A stretch of 64,000 nucleotides of DNA from WRAU01 sp964277385 (GCA_964277385.1 OZ195520.1:744001-808000); one strand, 5' to 3'; shown: positions 19,607 through 29,232, counted from the stretch's first letter. Program-made: numbers and translations. Notes: generated by a model not told the origin, from the sequence alone.

Positions 19607-20608
19607 TTAATTATCTTTTTTCTCTTCAACTAATAGTTTCTTTTTTTTAACAACCACTTTTTGATAAACTCCACCAAAATATGTAGTTTTTTTCCATTCG
19701 TATTGATTAGTTTTCGTTGTAAAATCTTTAATTTCACGCTCCCACATAGAATTAGCAAAAGGTTCTAGGGTAAAATTAATAAATCTTAAAATTTGTCTTA
19801 CAGGATTAAAATATGATGGGTTATGATAATCAATAAATACAATTTGCCCATCAGTTTCATCTATAACTCTTAAGGCATTTTCTATAATACGTTTTTTTAG
19901 TGGATCTGGAACTTCATGGAGTAAGAAATAAATTCCAATAGTATCATACTGTTTACTATAATACTCCCCTGCATCTTGTAACCACATATCTATATTTTCT
20001 TCTCCATCAACACCCTTCAATTTAATTGCCGCTCTTTTTAACTGATGAGGAACAACATCTATAATATCTAAACTTCCATTAACAGCAACCTTTTCAGCTA
20101 GTTTTCTAATTATGTTTCCATAAACATGGGCAACCTGCAGAACTCTATCCGTTGGTTTTATTTCTTCCAAATATGCTCTCATTAATTTCCAACCCTGACC
20201 AAAAAGGATTGTATGATAAACAAGACGATTATCTAAAAGATCAATATTTTTTGGTTTTACATATGCCCAAGAATACACATCTACTAAATATTCTGGTATC
20301 TTATGCTTATTAAGCTCATGGATAGAGTCATCTTCTAAAATTGGAATTCCATCTTTATCAAGTTTCATATCAGATTTAAGATCTTTTTCTATTTCTTTCA
20401 TTTCTTCTTTAGAGAAATCAAATTCTAAAATATCTTTAGGAGTAGAATTATCTTCTGTTTTTATCTCTATAGATTTTTCAATTTTTTTTATTTTATCTTC
20501 AGAGAAAGTAAAGTCTAAAATATCTTTAGAAGAAGATTCATCAGTTTTTGTGTCGTTGTTGTCTGAAATACTTTTTTCTTTGTTTTCTATAGGTTCTTTA
20601 TTATTCAT
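19607..20608 (-). CDS. rquA: RquA-like rhodoquinone biosynthesis protein with N-terminal repeat extension
   Basis: The body (about residues 100-325) matches RquA, which converts ubiquinone to rhodoquinone and supports fumarate reduction at low oxygen. Seen here: YLVDVYSWAYVKPKNIDLLD, RVLQVAHVYGNI in place of the usual DxGxGxG SAM loop, DIIDVVPHQL, FLLHEVPD, IDYHNPSYFNPVR, LEPFANSMWEREI and FGGVYQKVVV. The altered SAM loop and the YxWAYVxP start are RquA hallmarks. Residues 1-100 are an added acidic/Lys-rich extension holding two 30-residue repeats (KDILDFTFSEDKIKKIEK and KDILEFDFSKEEMKEIEK). The gene lies near the quinone-tail synthase and converges with it. Confidence 0.8.
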   Translation of the reverse strand: MNNKEPIENKEKSISDNNDTKTDESSSKDILDFTFSEDKIKKIEKSIEIKTEDNSTPKDILEFDFSKEEMKEIEKDLKSDMKLDKDGIPILEDDSIHELNKHKIPEYLVDVYSWAYVKPKNIDLLDNRLVYHTILFGQGWKLMRAYLEEIKPTDRVLQVAHVYGNIIRKLAEKVAVNGSLDIIDVVPHQLKRAAIKLKGVDGEENIDMWLQDAGEYYSKQYDTIGIYFLLHEVPDPLKKRIIENALRVIDETDGQIVFIDYHNPSYFNPVRQILRFINFTLEPFANSMWEREIKDFTTKTNQYEWKKTTYFGGVYQKVVVKKKKLLVEEKKDN

Positions 20609-20796
20609 GTTTAATGATTCTCTTATACTTTGACATATAAATATATGATATACAAAATAATAATTAAATTCACTATTTTTTTTAATTATTTTAATTATAA
20701 TATAACTTATATGAAATAATAGGGATTACTATATAATTGCAATATACCATTTAATGGGTATACTTAAATAATTGTTGATTAATAAGGTATTAATAT

Positions 20797-21885
20797 ATGA
20801 TAGATTTTAATGGTGTTGACAAGGATGCTAAGATAGTTGTAGCTTTATCTGGTGGAGTAGATAGTAGCACGACAGTGGCTCTTCTTAAAGAAGCAGGATA
20901 TAGAAATATAATAGGTATGACACTATTATTACATGAAAATAATTTAGATAAAGGTATTATTTCTAAGGATCAAAATATAATTACAGATTGCAAACAAATT
21001 GCAGATAAATTAAACATAGAACACCATTTTATAGATATTAAAGATTTATTTATGAAAGAAATTATAAACCCATTTTTAAATGGCTATATGGAAGGAATTA
21101 CATTTAATCCTTGTATAAAATGCAATAGAGTAATTAAATTTGGCACAATGCTAGATGAAGCTAAGAAACTAGGAGCAGATATTTTAGTTACAGGACACTA
21201 TATCAAGTGGGGGTTTGGAGGTGATGGACAAGGATCTATTTTTAGAGGTAAAAGTGAAATAAGAGATCAAAGTTACTTTTTATCTCAAGTAAAAAAAGAA
21301 TCCCTAAAATATATTAGGTTTCCTCTTTATAGTTATACTAAAGAGATTGTGAGGTCAGAAGCTGAAAGATTTGGTCTTCATGTTGCACAAAAAAAAGCTT
21401 CTAATGATATTTGTTTTGCTGGAATTGGATCTTATTCTGATATTGTAAACACTCAAAATAAAGAAATCATCAAAGGAGATATTGTTAATTTAAAAGGTGA
21501 GGTATTAGGTCAACATTATGGTATACATAACTTTACAGTTGGGCAAAGAAAAGGTATAGGTATTGGTGGATTTAATCAACCTTTATTTGTAGTAAAAATA
21601 GATGCTGATAATCATACAATTATAGTTGGAAATAAAAAAGATCTAGTAGTTCGTGAGTTTATGCTTAGTGATGTTAATTGGCTAGGAGAACAAGATTTTA
21701 CTTTTGATAAAATTACATTATTTGCTAAAGTTAGAGCCTCTCAAATTCTAAAAGAAGCGGATGTTTATCCTATGGAAAATGGTAAAGCCAAAGTGGTATT
21801 TAAAGAAAATATATTTGGTGTTGCTAGGGGACAGATATGTGCTTTTTATGATGAAGAAAGATTATTAGGTGGTGGATATATTTAG
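20797..21885 (+). CDS. mnmA: tRNA-specific 2-thiouridylase MnmA
   Basis: Adds sulfur to U34 of tRNA-Lys, -Glu and -Gln. The PP-loop VALSGGVDSSTTVALL is at residues 14-29. The two catalytic cysteines are visible in NPCIKCNR (about 108) and SNDICFAGIGSY (about 207). At 362 residues it is complete. AAGG precedes the ATG. A perfect nine-base hairpin (GATATATTT, AGT, AAATATATC; 21875-21895) spans the stop codon and may mark an RNA end. The Gate-domain gene and serS follow in the same direction. Confidence 0.95.
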   Translation: MIDFNGVDKDAKIVVALSGGVDSSTTVALLKEAGYRNIIGMTLLLHENNLDKGIISKDQNIITDCKQIADKLNIEHHFIDIKDLFMKEIINPFLNGYMEGITFNPCIKCNRVIKFGTMLDEAKKLGADILVTGHYIKWGFGGDGQGSIFRGKSEIRDQSYFLSQVKKESLKYIRFPLYSYTKEIVRSEAERFGLHVAQKKASNDICFAGIGSYSDIVNTQNKEIIKGDIVNLKGEVLGQHYGIHNFTVGQRKGIGIGGFNQPLFVVKIDADNHTIIVGNKKDLVVREFMLSDVNWLGEQDFTFDKITLFAKVRASQILKEADVYPMENGKAKVVFKENIFGVARGQICAFYDEERLLGGGYI

Positions 21886-21929
21886 TAAATATATCTTTGG
21901 TTGTATATTTATAAAATAAGGAATTAATT

Positions 21930-22988
21930 ATGGTTGGTAATCAAAAAGAATCTAAAAATAGCGTAAAAATAAAAGATTTTTTATTAAAGGTTTTTTTTAA
22001 AACAAAATCTATAACTTTAGATCTTTTTAAAATTATGATACCTATAATTCTTAGCATAAAAATCCTTCAAGAAATTAATATACTAGACTATATAGTACTT
22101 CCTTTTAATTATATTATGCAAATTGTTGGTCTTCCTGAAATTTATGCTTTAGCTTGGATTGGAGCAATATTTAATACATCATATGTTGCAATGACTTTAA
22201 TTGCTGTATTTTTTCAAGAACATCCATTAACCGTAGAACAAGTTTCTGTTTTAGGTATTATGATATTAATAAGCCATGCTTTATTCATAGAAGGTGTTAT
22301 TGTTCATAAATTAAGGTTGAATGCTTTTTTTAATACAATTTTAAGATTAAGCTCATCTTTTATTGTTGGTTATTTAGTTCATATTTCTGCTCAATATTTT
22401 GGTTGGATGCAAGAAGAAGCTACGTCTCCTTTTTACATTGAAACAGAAATCTATGGTAAAACTGTTATAGATTTATATAATGCTGGAGTATTAAGTTCAG
22501 ATTTTAATATTTGGTTTAAAAATATTCTGCTATGGTTTTATTCTCAATTAAAAACTTTTTGCTTAATTGCTATTGTTATTTATACAATTTTCTCTTTAGT
22601 TCAATTATTAAAAGATTTCAATGTTGTTGGTAAGATAGATTCTTTATTTAAACCCTTTTTCTCTATTATGAAAATAAGTAAAAAAAATTACACTGCCACT
22701 TCTATTTGCTATTTAATAGGACTTTCTTACGGATATGGTGTACTGAAAGAAGAAAGAGATAATTCTAAATTTTTCAGAAGAGATCAGCCATTTAAAGTAG
22801 TTACTTTTTTATCGCTTGCTCATGCAATAATAGAAGAAGGATTGATTTTTGTACTCTTAGGAGCAAGTCCATGGGTTGTAGTTTTAGGTAGAACTCTTTG
22901 GGGATTAGTAATAACTATTATACTGTCGTGGCTTATTTTACCTAGATTAAGTACAAAAAATAAACACAAATATTTATATAAAAAATAA
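21930..22988 (+). CDS. Gate-domain (nucleoside recognition) membrane protein
   Basis: Polytopic inner-membrane protein of the Gate/nucleoside-recognition type, with two related halves. The first runs from about residue 20 to 135 (LFKIMIPIILSIKILQEINILDYIV) and the second from about 200 to 350 (LKDFNVVGKIDSLFKPFFSIMKISKKNY, ending in several helices). The family includes SpoIIM-associated and YjiG-type proteins of unclear substrate. AAGGA precedes the ATG. It lies between mnmA (44 bases) and serS (31 bases), probably in one operon. Function is unknown beyond likely transport. Confidence 0.65.
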   Translation: MVGNQKESKNSVKIKDFLLKVFFKTKSITLDLFKIMIPIILSIKILQEINILDYIVLPFNYIMQIVGLPEIYALAWIGAIFNTSYVAMTLIAVFFQEHPLTVEQVSVLGIMILISHALFIEGVIVHKLRLNAFFNTILRLSSSFIVGYLVHISAQYFGWMQEEATSPFYIETEIYGKTVIDLYNAGVLSSDFNIWFKNILLWFYSQLKTFCLIAIVIYTIFSLVQLLKDFNVVGKIDSLFKPFFSIMKISKKNYTATSICYLIGLSYGYGVLKEERDNSKFFRRDQPFKVVTFLSLAHAIIEEGLIFVLLGASPWVVVLGRTLWGLVITIILSWLILPRLSTKNKHKYLYKK

Positions 22989-23019
22989 TTAAATATACTT
23001 TTCAAAGGAAGTGAAAAAT

Positions 23020-24291
23020 ATGTTAGATATGAAATTAGTTAGAAAAAACCCAGAAATAATAAAAGAAATGTTAAAAAAACGCAACATGGATTTATGTATA
23101 AATGAATTACTAGAAATTGATACAAAACTACGAGAAAAACAACAAAAAAGTCAAAAAATATCTGCTGAAAGAAATAGATTATCTAAAGAAATTGGCATAT
23201 TAAAGTCTCAAAAAAAAGATGTTACAACCTTATTAGAAGAAGTTGCAAAATCTAAGTCTTTAGAAGAAACTTTAGTTAATGAAACTAAAGAGCTTGAAGC
23301 CAAAATCAAAGATATTTTATTATATTTCCCTAACATTCCTGATGATAGTGTTCCATTTGGTATTGATGAAAATGATAATGTTGAGATTCGTAAAGTAGGA
23401 GAAATTAAAAAATTTAATTTTACCCCTAAAGAACATTACGAATTAGGTTTTGATTTAGGTATGATGGATTTTGAAAAAGCCGCTGAAATGGCAGGAAGTA
23501 GATTTGTTATACTAAATTCAGACTTATCACAATTAGAAAGAGCTTTATATTGTTTTATGCTAGATTTACATACTAGAAATCATGGATATAAAGAACATTC
23601 AACTCCTGTGATTTTAAGAAAAGAAGCCCTTTTTAATACATCACAACTTCCAAAATTTAGAGAAGATTTATTTAAAACAACAGATAACAGATGGTTAATT
23701 TCAACAACAGAAATCCCTTTAACCAATATATCCGCAAATACATTTGTAGAAAGAAAGGATCTTCCAATAAGAAGAACTGGTCTTTCTTTATGTTTTAGAA
23801 GTGAAGCAGGAAGTGCGGGACGTGATACTAAAGGTATGCTAAGGCAACATCAGTTTTATAAAGTAGAAATGGTATCTGTTACAGAGCCAAAAAAATCTAT
23901 GGAAGAGTTAGAAAATATGTTACTCTCAGCTGAAGAAGTTCTTAAACAACTACAAATCCCTTACAGAGTAGTACTACTTTGTAGTGGAGATATGGGATTC
24001 TCAAGTGCTAAAACTTACGATATAGAAGCATGGTTACCGGGACAAAATACTTATAGAGAAATATCTAGTTGCTCTAATTGTACAGATTTTCAAGCAAGAA
24101 GAATGAGTGCAAAAATTAAAGATAAAGATGTAAAAGACTATCCATATGTTCATACTTTAAATGGATCAGGTTTGGCCGTAGGTAGAACTTTAATAGCAGT
24201 ACTAGAGAATTATCAACAAAAAGATGGAAGCATTTTAGTACCCGAGGTTTTACAAAAATATATGGGTAAAACTATTATAAAAAAGTATTAA
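23020..24291 (+). CDS. serS: Seryl-tRNA synthetase
   Basis: Charges tRNA-Ser. The N-terminal coiled coil (about residues 30-100, rich in Lys/Glu) and the class II motifs are present: motif 2 LSLCFRSEAGSAGRDTKGMLRQHQF and motif 3 NGSGLAVGRTLIAVLENYQ. A GTG at 23011 opens the frame three codons earlier, but AGGAAG overlaps it. The ATG at 23020 is eight bases from that site and gives the standard start MLDMKLVRKNPE, so 423 residues is preferred. Confidence 0.96.
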   Translation: MLDMKLVRKNPEIIKEMLKKRNMDLCINELLEIDTKLREKQQKSQKISAERNRLSKEIGILKSQKKDVTTLLEEVAKSKSLEETLVNETKELEAKIKDILLYFPNIPDDSVPFGIDENDNVEIRKVGEIKKFNFTPKEHYELGFDLGMMDFEKAAEMAGSRFVILNSDLSQLERALYCFMLDLHTRNHGYKEHSTPVILRKEALFNTSQLPKFREDLFKTTDNRWLISTTEIPLTNISANTFVERKDLPIRRTGLSLCFRSEAGSAGRDTKGMLRQHQFYKVEMVSVTEPKKSMEELENMLLSAEEVLKQLQIPYRVVLLCSGDMGFSSAKTYDIEAWLPGQNTYREISSCSNCTDFQARRMSAKIKDKDVKDYPYVHTLNGSGLAVGRTLIAVLENYQQKDGSILVPEVLQKYMGKTIIKKY

Positions 24292-24520
24292 GATTCTTTA
24301 GGTGATTTATATAATAGAATTATTTAAAATAAATTACAATAATTATATTATAATTAGTAGACTATTATAAATAATGGCACTTAATTATTTATATTTTTAT
24401 TATAAAAATAATCTGTCGTATATTATTTTAATTGAAATAAACCTAAATTGCTGTCTTGTACTTATTAATAAGTACTTTAAATATCTATAAAATAACTGTT
24501 TTAAAATAGTAATAACATAT

Positions 24521-25171
24521 CTAAATAGTATTGAATTCTTTTAAAGAAATTATGTTATCATAATTAATATTTTTTAGTTTTTTACTTTTAAGAGTTAGTA
24601 TTTGTTGTATTTCTTCTTTTGACTTTGTTATAGTTAGAATCTTAAAATTATAATCAAAAACTAATGAATATAATCCGATATTTTGAGTTCTTCTTTTAGA
24701 TTGTTTTGTTTGAATAATTACTTTATTTTCCAAAAAATCTCCAATTAAAGAATTTTGTCCATAACAAGTAAACAATAGTTAACTGGCATTTTTCCAAATT
24801 GCCATTGCTAAATATAATTTAGCACTTTTGAAAGCTTCAGTTTTTTATAAAGTTGTATCGTTAAATTTTGCATTCCAATTGTTAGCAGAAAAACTAGCTG
24901 ATTTTACTTCTAAGAAACTAGCTGATTTTACTTCTAAGTACTTTGAGTTATTTGAATTTTTACAATCAAACCCATATTTATTAGTATTAACTAAATCAAA
25001 ACCTAAATAACTTCCACAAATTGAATCTCTTAACTCATTTATAAAAGTATCCGTATCATGTTTTTGGTAATTTTTTTGTACATTATCAACTTGTTGTAAA
25101 ACTTCTAATCCTTCAATCATAAAATTATTATTAATTTTTACAAAATTCCCTTTGTGAAATAAATTATTCAT
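24521..25171 (-). pseudogene. Restriction endonuclease inactivated by two in-frame stops
   Basis: One reading frame of 217 codons, interrupted by TAA after DTTL (24845-24847) and after IWKNAS (24779-24781). The pieces read continuously: GFDLVNTNKYGFDCKNS, YLEVKSASF, then TEAFKSAKLYLAMAIWKNAS, LLFTCYGQNSLIGDFLENKVI. An ExK-type nuclease core (LEVKSASF) followed by a strand-rich C-terminus fits a small restriction enzyme. A 24-base tandem duplication (24891-24938) also repeats LEVKSASF. The ATG lies three bases after the methyltransferase stop, so it is the cognate partner of that gene. Recoding of TAA is unlikely because normal genes here end with TAA. Confidence 0.7.
24891..24938. repeat. Perfect 24-base tandem duplication inside the dead restriction gene
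   Basis: Two adjacent identical units (24891-24914 and 24915-24938), each starting AAACTAGCTGATTTTACTTC. The duplication is in frame and doubles LEVKSASF, a likely catalytic strand. Confidence 0.9.
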
Positions 25172-25174
25172 AAT

Positions 25175-26365
25175 TTACTCATAAGTTGTTAGTATATAAT
25201 CTTGTTCTTTATTGTTTAATTCTAAATAACGATTTATTCTATATTTTAATATTTCACTAATATCTGGTTGAATATTGTGTTTTTTGCAAGTTTTATATAG
25301 GTTACTATTAGAGCTTATATCTTCCTTTTTTTGTATTAATAAGTACTTATTATTCCTATTGTTTTCGGAATTAACTTCGTAAACCGCTTGAGCTGTAGTC
25401 CCACTACCTGCAAAAAAATCTAATATATTATCATTTACATTAGTAGAAATTAAAATAAGAAATTTTATTAGCTCAACAGGTTTAGGAGTATCAAATATTT
25501 CATCTAATCCTAATTTTTTTAAATTATTAGTTCCTTGTCTTGAAAAAAAATTCAAAATAGATGGAACATTATCAAAAGATTCTACTAAATATTTTTTTTC
25601 ATATGGTCTGCCATCTCTAAAAAATAATCTATCATTATTATATAAATTAATAAATTTTTTATCACTTACCCAACCTCTTTTATTTAGGGCGTTAAGTTTT
25701 AAATTTATTTCTGGTATAGAAACATCTCTTGGCTTGTTAGGAGTAGATAAATCCATAGGAAAAAATATATTGCCATTTTTATCTATATGATTATAATTTT
25801 TTAGCCATGAAATATTATTTTTTTTGCATATTTGTGATATTATACTATTTATTTCTTTGATGGCTACCTCATAACCTTGTATTTTTATTATTTCATCAAC
25901 TTTTTTAGATAGTTTTAATATTATAGATTTATCTTTAGTAATTGATAATCGACTAATTTTAAAAGGTTTAACATTTTTTTTATTTTTTGAAAAACAAAGA
26001 ATATACTCATGAACTGTATTTATATGTTTCGAATTACTTCTTTGGGATTGTTTAGTTATAAACATACCTATAAAATTATCTTTTCCAAATACTTCTTCAC
26101 AAATAATTTTTAAATTAGCTTGCTCATTATCATCTATACTTATAAAAACAACACCATCTTCTGTTAAAAATTTTTTTGAACTAACCAACCTCTCTTTAAT
26201 AAAAGATTTCCATTGCTGAGCATTATATTTATCAAAGTAGCTTTTATCCCTTTGTGTATTATAAGGAGGATCTATATAAATCATTTTAATGTTATTATGA
26301 TATATTTTGAGATTATCACTTTGCATAACTTGCAGGTTATTTCCTATAAAAATATGATTTTTCAC
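25175..26365 (-). CDS. Adenine-specific DNA methyltransferase, beta class
   Basis: Methylates adenine in a specific site, protecting against the partner nuclease. The catalytic motif YIDPPYNTQRDKSYFDKY (about residues 31-48) precedes the SAM motif ILDFFAGSGTTAQAV (about 318-332), which defines the beta class; DTPKPVELIKFLI lies between them. The central region (about 130-290) is the target recognition domain. At 396 residues it is complete and resembles type II/III Mod enzymes. The frame starts with GTG, supported by TAGGAA about six bases upstream. Because the nuclease downstream is broken, this is now an orphan methylase. Confidence 0.88.
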   Translation of the reverse strand: MKNHIFIGNNLQVMQSDNLKIYHNNIKMIYIDPPYNTQRDKSYFDKYNAQQWKSFIKERLVSSKKFLTEDGVVFISIDDNEQANLKIICEEVFGKDNFIGMFITKQSQRSNSKHINTVHEYILCFSKNKKNVKPFKISRLSITKDKSIILKLSKKVDEIIKIQGYEVAIKEINSIISQICKKNNISWLKNYNHIDKNGNIFFPMDLSTPNKPRDVSIPEINLKLNALNKRGWVSDKKFINLYNNDRLFFRDGRPYEKKYLVESFDNVPSILNFFSRQGTNNLKKLGLDEIFDTPKPVELIKFLILISTNVNDNILDFFAGSGTTAQAVYEVNSENNRNNKYLLIQKKEDISSNSNLYKTCKKHNIQPDISEILKYRINRYLELNNKEQDYILTTYE

Positions 26366-26712
26366 TATTATTCCTAATTTTCTACAATAAAAAGCAAGAT
26401 ATTCTAAATTATTATGTTTGATAAGTCCATTTTTTTTTGATTATTATATTTTTTATAAATCAACAAAAATTATTACTAAATATTTAATCATTTTTCTATT
26501 AAACTTAGTTATAATAATTTTAAGAATTACATAAAAAATTTTACCTACTAAATAGTATAGTCGGTTATTATTAATTTACTATGTAAGGAATAATAAAAAA
26601 ATTGGGATTATCTTGCATTTATCAGATAAAAAATAACCTTCCTTTCTAAAGAAATATAAATTCTTATATATTGCTTTAGAAAGGAAGGTTATTTTTTTAT
26701 TTTGTCACCATA
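26366..26712. other. Non-coding region with terminator
   Basis: Apart from the strong terminator at 26631-26694 nothing is recognised. ATTGGGATTATCTT at 26601-26614 looks like a degenerate inverted copy of the dispersed repeat. Confidence 0.5.
26631..26694 (-). terminator. Strong bidirectional rho-independent terminator
   Basis: Perfect 21-base arms at 26631-26651 and 26674-26694 (core AACCTTCCTTTCTAAAG and its complement) flank a 22-base loop, with T-runs on both strands. It ends the TAXI-like gene that stops at 26713. Confidence 0.9.
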
Positions 26713-29232
26713 TCATTTGGATGCTTTCCCTACAGTAGTATCATTTACTGTAGGAGTCGCTGTATTGTTTTCTTGTCCTTTTGTAGTATTTTTACCTTCT
26801 GATTCTTCTACCGATTTTTTAACATCCTCTGCGGATACTGAAGTTACAGGAAGATCTTTAGGGTCAACTAACTTCTCTAATTCTCTCATTGCTTCAGGAG
26901 TTAATCTTACTTCTGTAGACAGACCTTGCTCAAGAACACTTTGCTCATCTACTATAACATTTACATAATCTAATCCTGTAGCTTTTAAAATAGAATCGGG
27001 AGATTGTTCGCCTTTTCTAATATCGGAAAGCGCTTTATCTATATTCATAGTATCTCTTTGAAATACTCTAATAGTAGCAAGCTCACCTTTTTTCTTATTA
27101 AGCTCTCTAGCTTTAGTATATAAAACATCCATTCTTTCAGGAGTTAAGGCTTCTGGACCTGAATAAGACGGATATAAAACACTATTAGAATTAACATTTA
27201 AAATTTTAAGAGCTAAAGTTTGTTCTGGAGTTTTTCTGGTTTTTAACTCTAATAAATAATTAGGATATTTAGATAACGCAGGATGATAATAAGAAGAATC
27301 TAAGTTATTAGATGTACCTAATACAATATCCGAAACATTAAATTTAGAAATATCTGGAGTCATAATATTTTCTCTAACTAAAAAGAAATCTTTTATTATA
27401 GAATCAAAAACATTAATAACATTTTCCCTTTTAGCATACCTAGAAGCTAACAGAACATACCTAATACCAAAAGTTTTAACTGCAGTATTAACCGTGATAT
27501 ATGGCTTTTCCCAAAAATTATCTGAAGAAATTTTCTTTTCATTTTCAGTCGCATAAACATCGCTACCTAATAATGTATTATTATTAGATTTTCCTTTAAT
27601 TCTATTTAAGGTATCTTCTTTAATTATTAATTCTTTGTTTAGATAAACTGCTTCTTGTTTCTTTTTTTCTACCACATTAGATTTACTGCTAAAATTTAGA
27701 AAAGAGAAAAATGATGATAAAGGCGAACCAGAAGAAGATTCATCTTGTTGTAATTTATTTTTATTCATTTTTCTAGCTAAAATTTCAGCTTCTTTTAGTT
27801 TTTTCTCTTCTCTTTTTTTCTTAAGTTCATTAATTTTTTTTGTTCTTTCTTCTGCTCTTTGTTTTTTAAGCATCTCGGATTTGTTTTCTCTTGCTATACG
27901 CTCTTTATCTCTAGCAGTAACCTTACTATCCATAACTTTAGAATCGTTTACATTTTTTTCCGACAAAGAATTAGATGAATAATCATTTATATTTATTTTA
28001 ACTTCTTTAGAAGAAGTATTTTTTTCTAAAGATCTTTTATATGCGCTTTCTAATGCAATGTAAATTTCCAAGTAATTTAGAACAGAACTTACAGGATAGT
28101 ACCCTACAACATTAGCAACAGAGAAGAAATCTGTTAGAGCAATTATTTCTGATAAAGTACTATCTGATAAGGTTAATGGATTAATAACGTAAGAACATTC
28201 TTCCATAGCTTTTTCTAAATTATCAGGAATTACACCTCCAAAATAAATAAAAACATCTATATTTGTAGGTTCACAAACAGTCTTACGGGCAGATTCTATT
28301 GAATTCATATTTACAAAAACATATCTATAAGAATGTCTAGGAAAAACTTTGGCTAAAGTACGTTCAAATATAAATCTACTTTGCTGGTTTATATAACCTA
28401 CCCTAATTGTTTTATCTTTTTTAATAGCTGATAAATGCTCATAACTAAAAATATTACTCATAGAGTTTACAAACATAAACATATAATCTCCATTCAAATA
28501 CATCATCGTATCCAATTCTGGAGCTAAAGCTATCGCACCCCTACCCTTTTTATATTGAGAATAAACATCATCTCTTACAACAATGAAATCAGCATTAACA
28601 CCCACTTTTTCATAAAGGTCTGAATTTTGTCCCCTTCTGATAACAGAAGGAATATTAGCTAAGTTAGATTCTGGATATACCAAACAATCTATATTTTCAC
28701 TTCCTAAGTTAATTAAACTACATAAATCCATCGTATTGGTATAGCTGAATGTGTCAATACCCTCTGATACAAAAAATATAGGGTTTTTAAAATTTAAAAT
28801 ATTTTTGTTTTTACCATCAATATCTTTATTGTAATCAGAAATAACTCCTTCTTGTATAACTTTGATTCTAGTTTTTTGATCTTTTTTTGGTAAGCTAAAG
28901 CTAGAATCTAAATCTAAAAAAACTCCCGTATCATTAATTTCGCTTCTTAAGATCTCTTCTTCAAATAGATCAAATTCATTACTATTTTGTCGTCTATATT
29001 CTTCTGAATACAGAACATCTATTTCATTTTTTTCTCTAAGTTTTTTATTGTTTTTTTCTTCTTCTTCTTTTTGTATTTCTAATACTTTTGGATCTATGTA
29101 TTTACTAGATTTTTTTTTAGGATTACTTGATAGATTATTATCCGCTGCCATCAAAAAAGTAACAGAAAAAACTATACTAATTATTGTGAAAAAAACTATT
29201 CTTGAAAAATTTTGCACTATCTTTATAATCAT
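26713..29232 (-). CDS. Exported TAXI-like substrate-binding protein split by a charged insert
   Basis: An 839-residue exported protein with a signal peptide at about 1-30. Residues 150-385 resemble the first part of TAXI-type periplasmic binding proteins: MDLCSLINLGSENIDCLVYPESNLANIPSVIRRGQNSDL, then RVGYINQQSRFIFERTL, then CEPTNIDVFIYFGG and EECSYVINPL. Residues 575-665 resemble the end of the same fold (YITVNTAVKTFGIRYVLLASRYA, then YYHPALSKYPNYL). Between them lie about 190 Lys/Glu/Ser-rich residues with coiled-coil character (440-490). Charged extensions flank the fold at both ends. No TRAP membrane subunits are nearby, so it may not serve a TRAP transporter. A clear terminator follows. 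The family call is by motif alignment only. Confidence 0.6.
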   Translation of the reverse strand: MIIKIVQNFSRIVFFTIISIVFSVTFLMAADNNLSSNPKKKSSKYIDPKVLEIQKEEEEKNNKKLREKNEIDVLYSEEYRRQNSNEFDLFEEEILRSEINDTGVFLDLDSSFSLPKKDQKTRIKVIQEGVISDYNKDIDGKNKNILNFKNPIFFVSEGIDTFSYTNTMDLCSLINLGSENIDCLVYPESNLANIPSVIRRGQNSDLYEKVGVNADFIVVRDDVYSQYKKGRGAIALAPELDTMMYLNGDYMFMFVNSMSNIFSYEHLSAIKKDKTIRVGYINQQSRFIFERTLAKVFPRHSYRYVFVNMNSIESARKTVCEPTNIDVFIYFGGVIPDNLEKAMEECSYVINPLTLSDSTLSEIIALTDFFSVANVVGYYPVSSVLNYLEIYIALESAYKRSLEKNTSSKEVKININDYSSNSLSEKNVNDSKVMDSKVTARDKERIARENKSEMLKKQRAEERTKKINELKKKREEKKLKEAEILARKMNKNKLQQDESSSGSPLSSFFSFLNFSSKSNVVEKKKQEAVYLNKELIIKEDTLNRIKGKSNNNTLLGSDVYATENEKKISSDNFWEKPYITVNTAVKTFGIRYVLLASRYAKRENVINVFDSIIKDFFLVRENIMTPDISKFNVSDIVLGTSNNLDSSYYHPALSKYPNYLLELKTRKTPEQTLALKILNVNSNSVLYPSYSGPEALTPERMDVLYTKARELNKKKGELATIRVFQRDTMNIDKALSDIRKGEQSPDSILKATGLDYVNVIVDEQSVLEQGLSTEVRLTPEAMRELEKLVDPKDLPVTSVSAEDVKKSVEESEGKNTTKGQENNTATPTVNDTTVGKASK

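Noticed and set aside
24779..24847. TAA read as an amino acid in the restriction gene
   Set aside because: Many genes here end normally with TAA and release factor 1 is present; two nonsense mutations are simpler.
24891..24938. CRISPR-like repeat
   Set aside because: Only two abutting copies without spacers; a simple tandem duplication. No CRISPR array or cas gene was seen.
26702..26968. Plus-strand 88-residue gene
   Set aside because: Antisense to the end of the TAXI-like gene; no ribosome site and no family features.
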